Under the pieces are notes generated by a model. The model had not been told where the DNA came from and ran no database searches. It saw only the letters and a program-made list of their open reading frames with translations. 64,000 nt of DNA from Methanococcus maripaludis C5 (GTDB lineage Archaea > AGJL01 > Methanococci > Methanococcales > Methanococcaceae): the NCBI RefSeq assembly GCF_000016125.1, contig NC_009135.1:124001-188000 (forward strand). The letters run 5' to 3'. Shown piece after piece: positions 63,414-64,000 of this stretch; the stretch's first letter is position 1; each line of letters opens with the position of its first letter. The translations under genes were made by a program, and so were the position numbers.

Positions 63414-64000
63414 TTAGTTTTCCTTTGTGAGACCGAGTTCTCTTAATAATTCGATTACGCTATCGTCGCCTTCATCAGTAGTTACTTTGCACATTACAGC
63501 AAGGTTTTTTACCAGACCACAGTTTGGACCTTCTGGTGTTTCGGATGGACATATTTTACCCCATTGGGTTGCGTGCAAGTCCCTAGCTTCGAAGTGAGGT
63601 TGTGATCTTGAAAGTGGAGATACAACTCTTCTTAATTGGGATACTGTTGCAAGATAACTGGTTCTATCGAGAAGTTGAGATACCCCTGTTCTTCCACCCA
63701 CCCAGTTTCCTGTAGCCATCGCATGTCTCATTCTTTCAGTTAAAACATCGCTTCTAACTGCAGCTTGAATTGAAGGTTCTTTGTTTCTAATTGCTTGTCT
63801 TTCGAGTTGGTATTTAATATCTTTAATTAACTGGTTGAATGAATGTCTGAACAAATCTTCCATCAAGTCTCCAGCTAATTTTAATCTTTTATTTGAATAA
63901 TGGTCCTTATCATCTTCAACCCTTAATCCTAAGTAGAGTTCGATTGAGTTTTTAGCCATTCTTCCAAGATATTTACATTTAGCACCTAATTTCTCAGATT
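63414..64000 (-). CDS. rpoB2: DNA-directed RNA polymerase subunit B'' (3' part; 5' end beyond the window)
   Basis: Only the C-terminal 195 residues are visible. The frame stays open to the last base of the window, so the ATG at 63959 is internal. The segment has RRVVSPLSRSQPHFEARDLH and WGKICPSETPEGPNCGLV, the fork and rifampicin-pocket region of the beta subunit. The protein ends GLTKEN, where in other organisms it would continue into B'. Confidence 0.96.
   Translation of the reverse strand, partial: SEKLGAKCKYLGRMAKNSIELYLGLRVEDDKDHYSNKRLKLAGDLMEDLFRHSFNQLIKDIKYQLERQAIRNKEPSIQAAVRSDVLTERMRHAMATGNWVGGRTGVSQLLDRTSYLATVSQLRRVVSPLSRSQPHFEARDLHATQWGKICPSETPEGPNCGLVKNLAVMCKVTTDEGDDSVIELLRELGLTKEN

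Overview
This window is the chromosome of a mesophilic methanogenic archaeon, most likely Methanococcus maripaludis or a very close relative. The evidence is a low-GC genome, GGTGA-type ribosome binding sites before most genes, archaeal or methanogen-specific families (AglB/AglH, Trm56, Hef, aCPSF2, PurP, the methanogen thymidylate synthase, 2-phosphoglycerate kinase, MfnE), RNA polymerase with both large subunits split, and an F420-reducing hydrogenase whose large subunit carries an in-frame TGA read as selenocysteine with an archaeal SECIS hairpin in its 3' UTR. I see no rRNA, tRNA, CRISPR array, prophage or complete insertion sequence. It reads as a conserved core region.

Layout. 1-9.7 kb: end of purA, 2-phosphoglycerate kinase, trkH and tfs on the plus strand; secG, a UPF0210 gene, dcd, trm56 and the oligosaccharyltransferase aglB on the minus strand; aglH diverges from aglB. 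9.7-20.3 kb: the minus-strand ribosomal protein super-operon from rpl22 to secY, with eIF1 and the RNase P subunit embedded. The rpl3-rpl4-rpl23-rpl2-rps19 block that precedes rpl22 in many archaea is not here. 20.3-26.6 kb: a small unknown gene, EF-1beta, a zinc-finger protein, mfnE, an M20 peptidase and smc. 27-36.3 kb: an aminotransferase, hef, aroD, DUF371, rtcB, asd, a zinc-ribbon protein, a frameshifted MFS transporter and a thioredoxin-like protein. 36.3-41.9 kb: a MEMO1 protein, a DUF389 membrane protein and the complete fruADGB operon. 42-51.2 kb: a beta-CASP nuclease, an amidohydrolase, thymidylate synthase, an inverted-repeat element, a transglutaminase-like protein, a PspC protein, trmI, rnhB, purP and a phosphohexomutase. 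51.4-64 kb: the minus-strand transcription/translation operon rpoB2-rpoB1-rpoA1-rpoA2-rpl30e-nusA-rps12-rps7-fusA-tuf-rps10.

How the genes work together. The two large minus-strand operons supply much of the translation and transcription machinery. FruABDG couples H2 to F420 reduction: FruD should trim the FruA C-terminus after metal insertion, FruG carries iron-sulfur clusters, and FruB binds FAD and F420. dcd (dCTP to dUMP) and the methanogen thymidylate synthase are two steps of dTMP synthesis. AglH starts and AglB finishes protein N-glycosylation.

The most useful second looks are the FruA Sec/SECIS pair, the single-base frameshift in the MFS transporter, a roughly 75-nt inverted-repeat element with three ATAATGCC-like octamers 15 and 30 nt apart, several short cysteine-rich proteins of unknown role, and several clear non-ATG starts. 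I did not find an obviously new multi-gene system.
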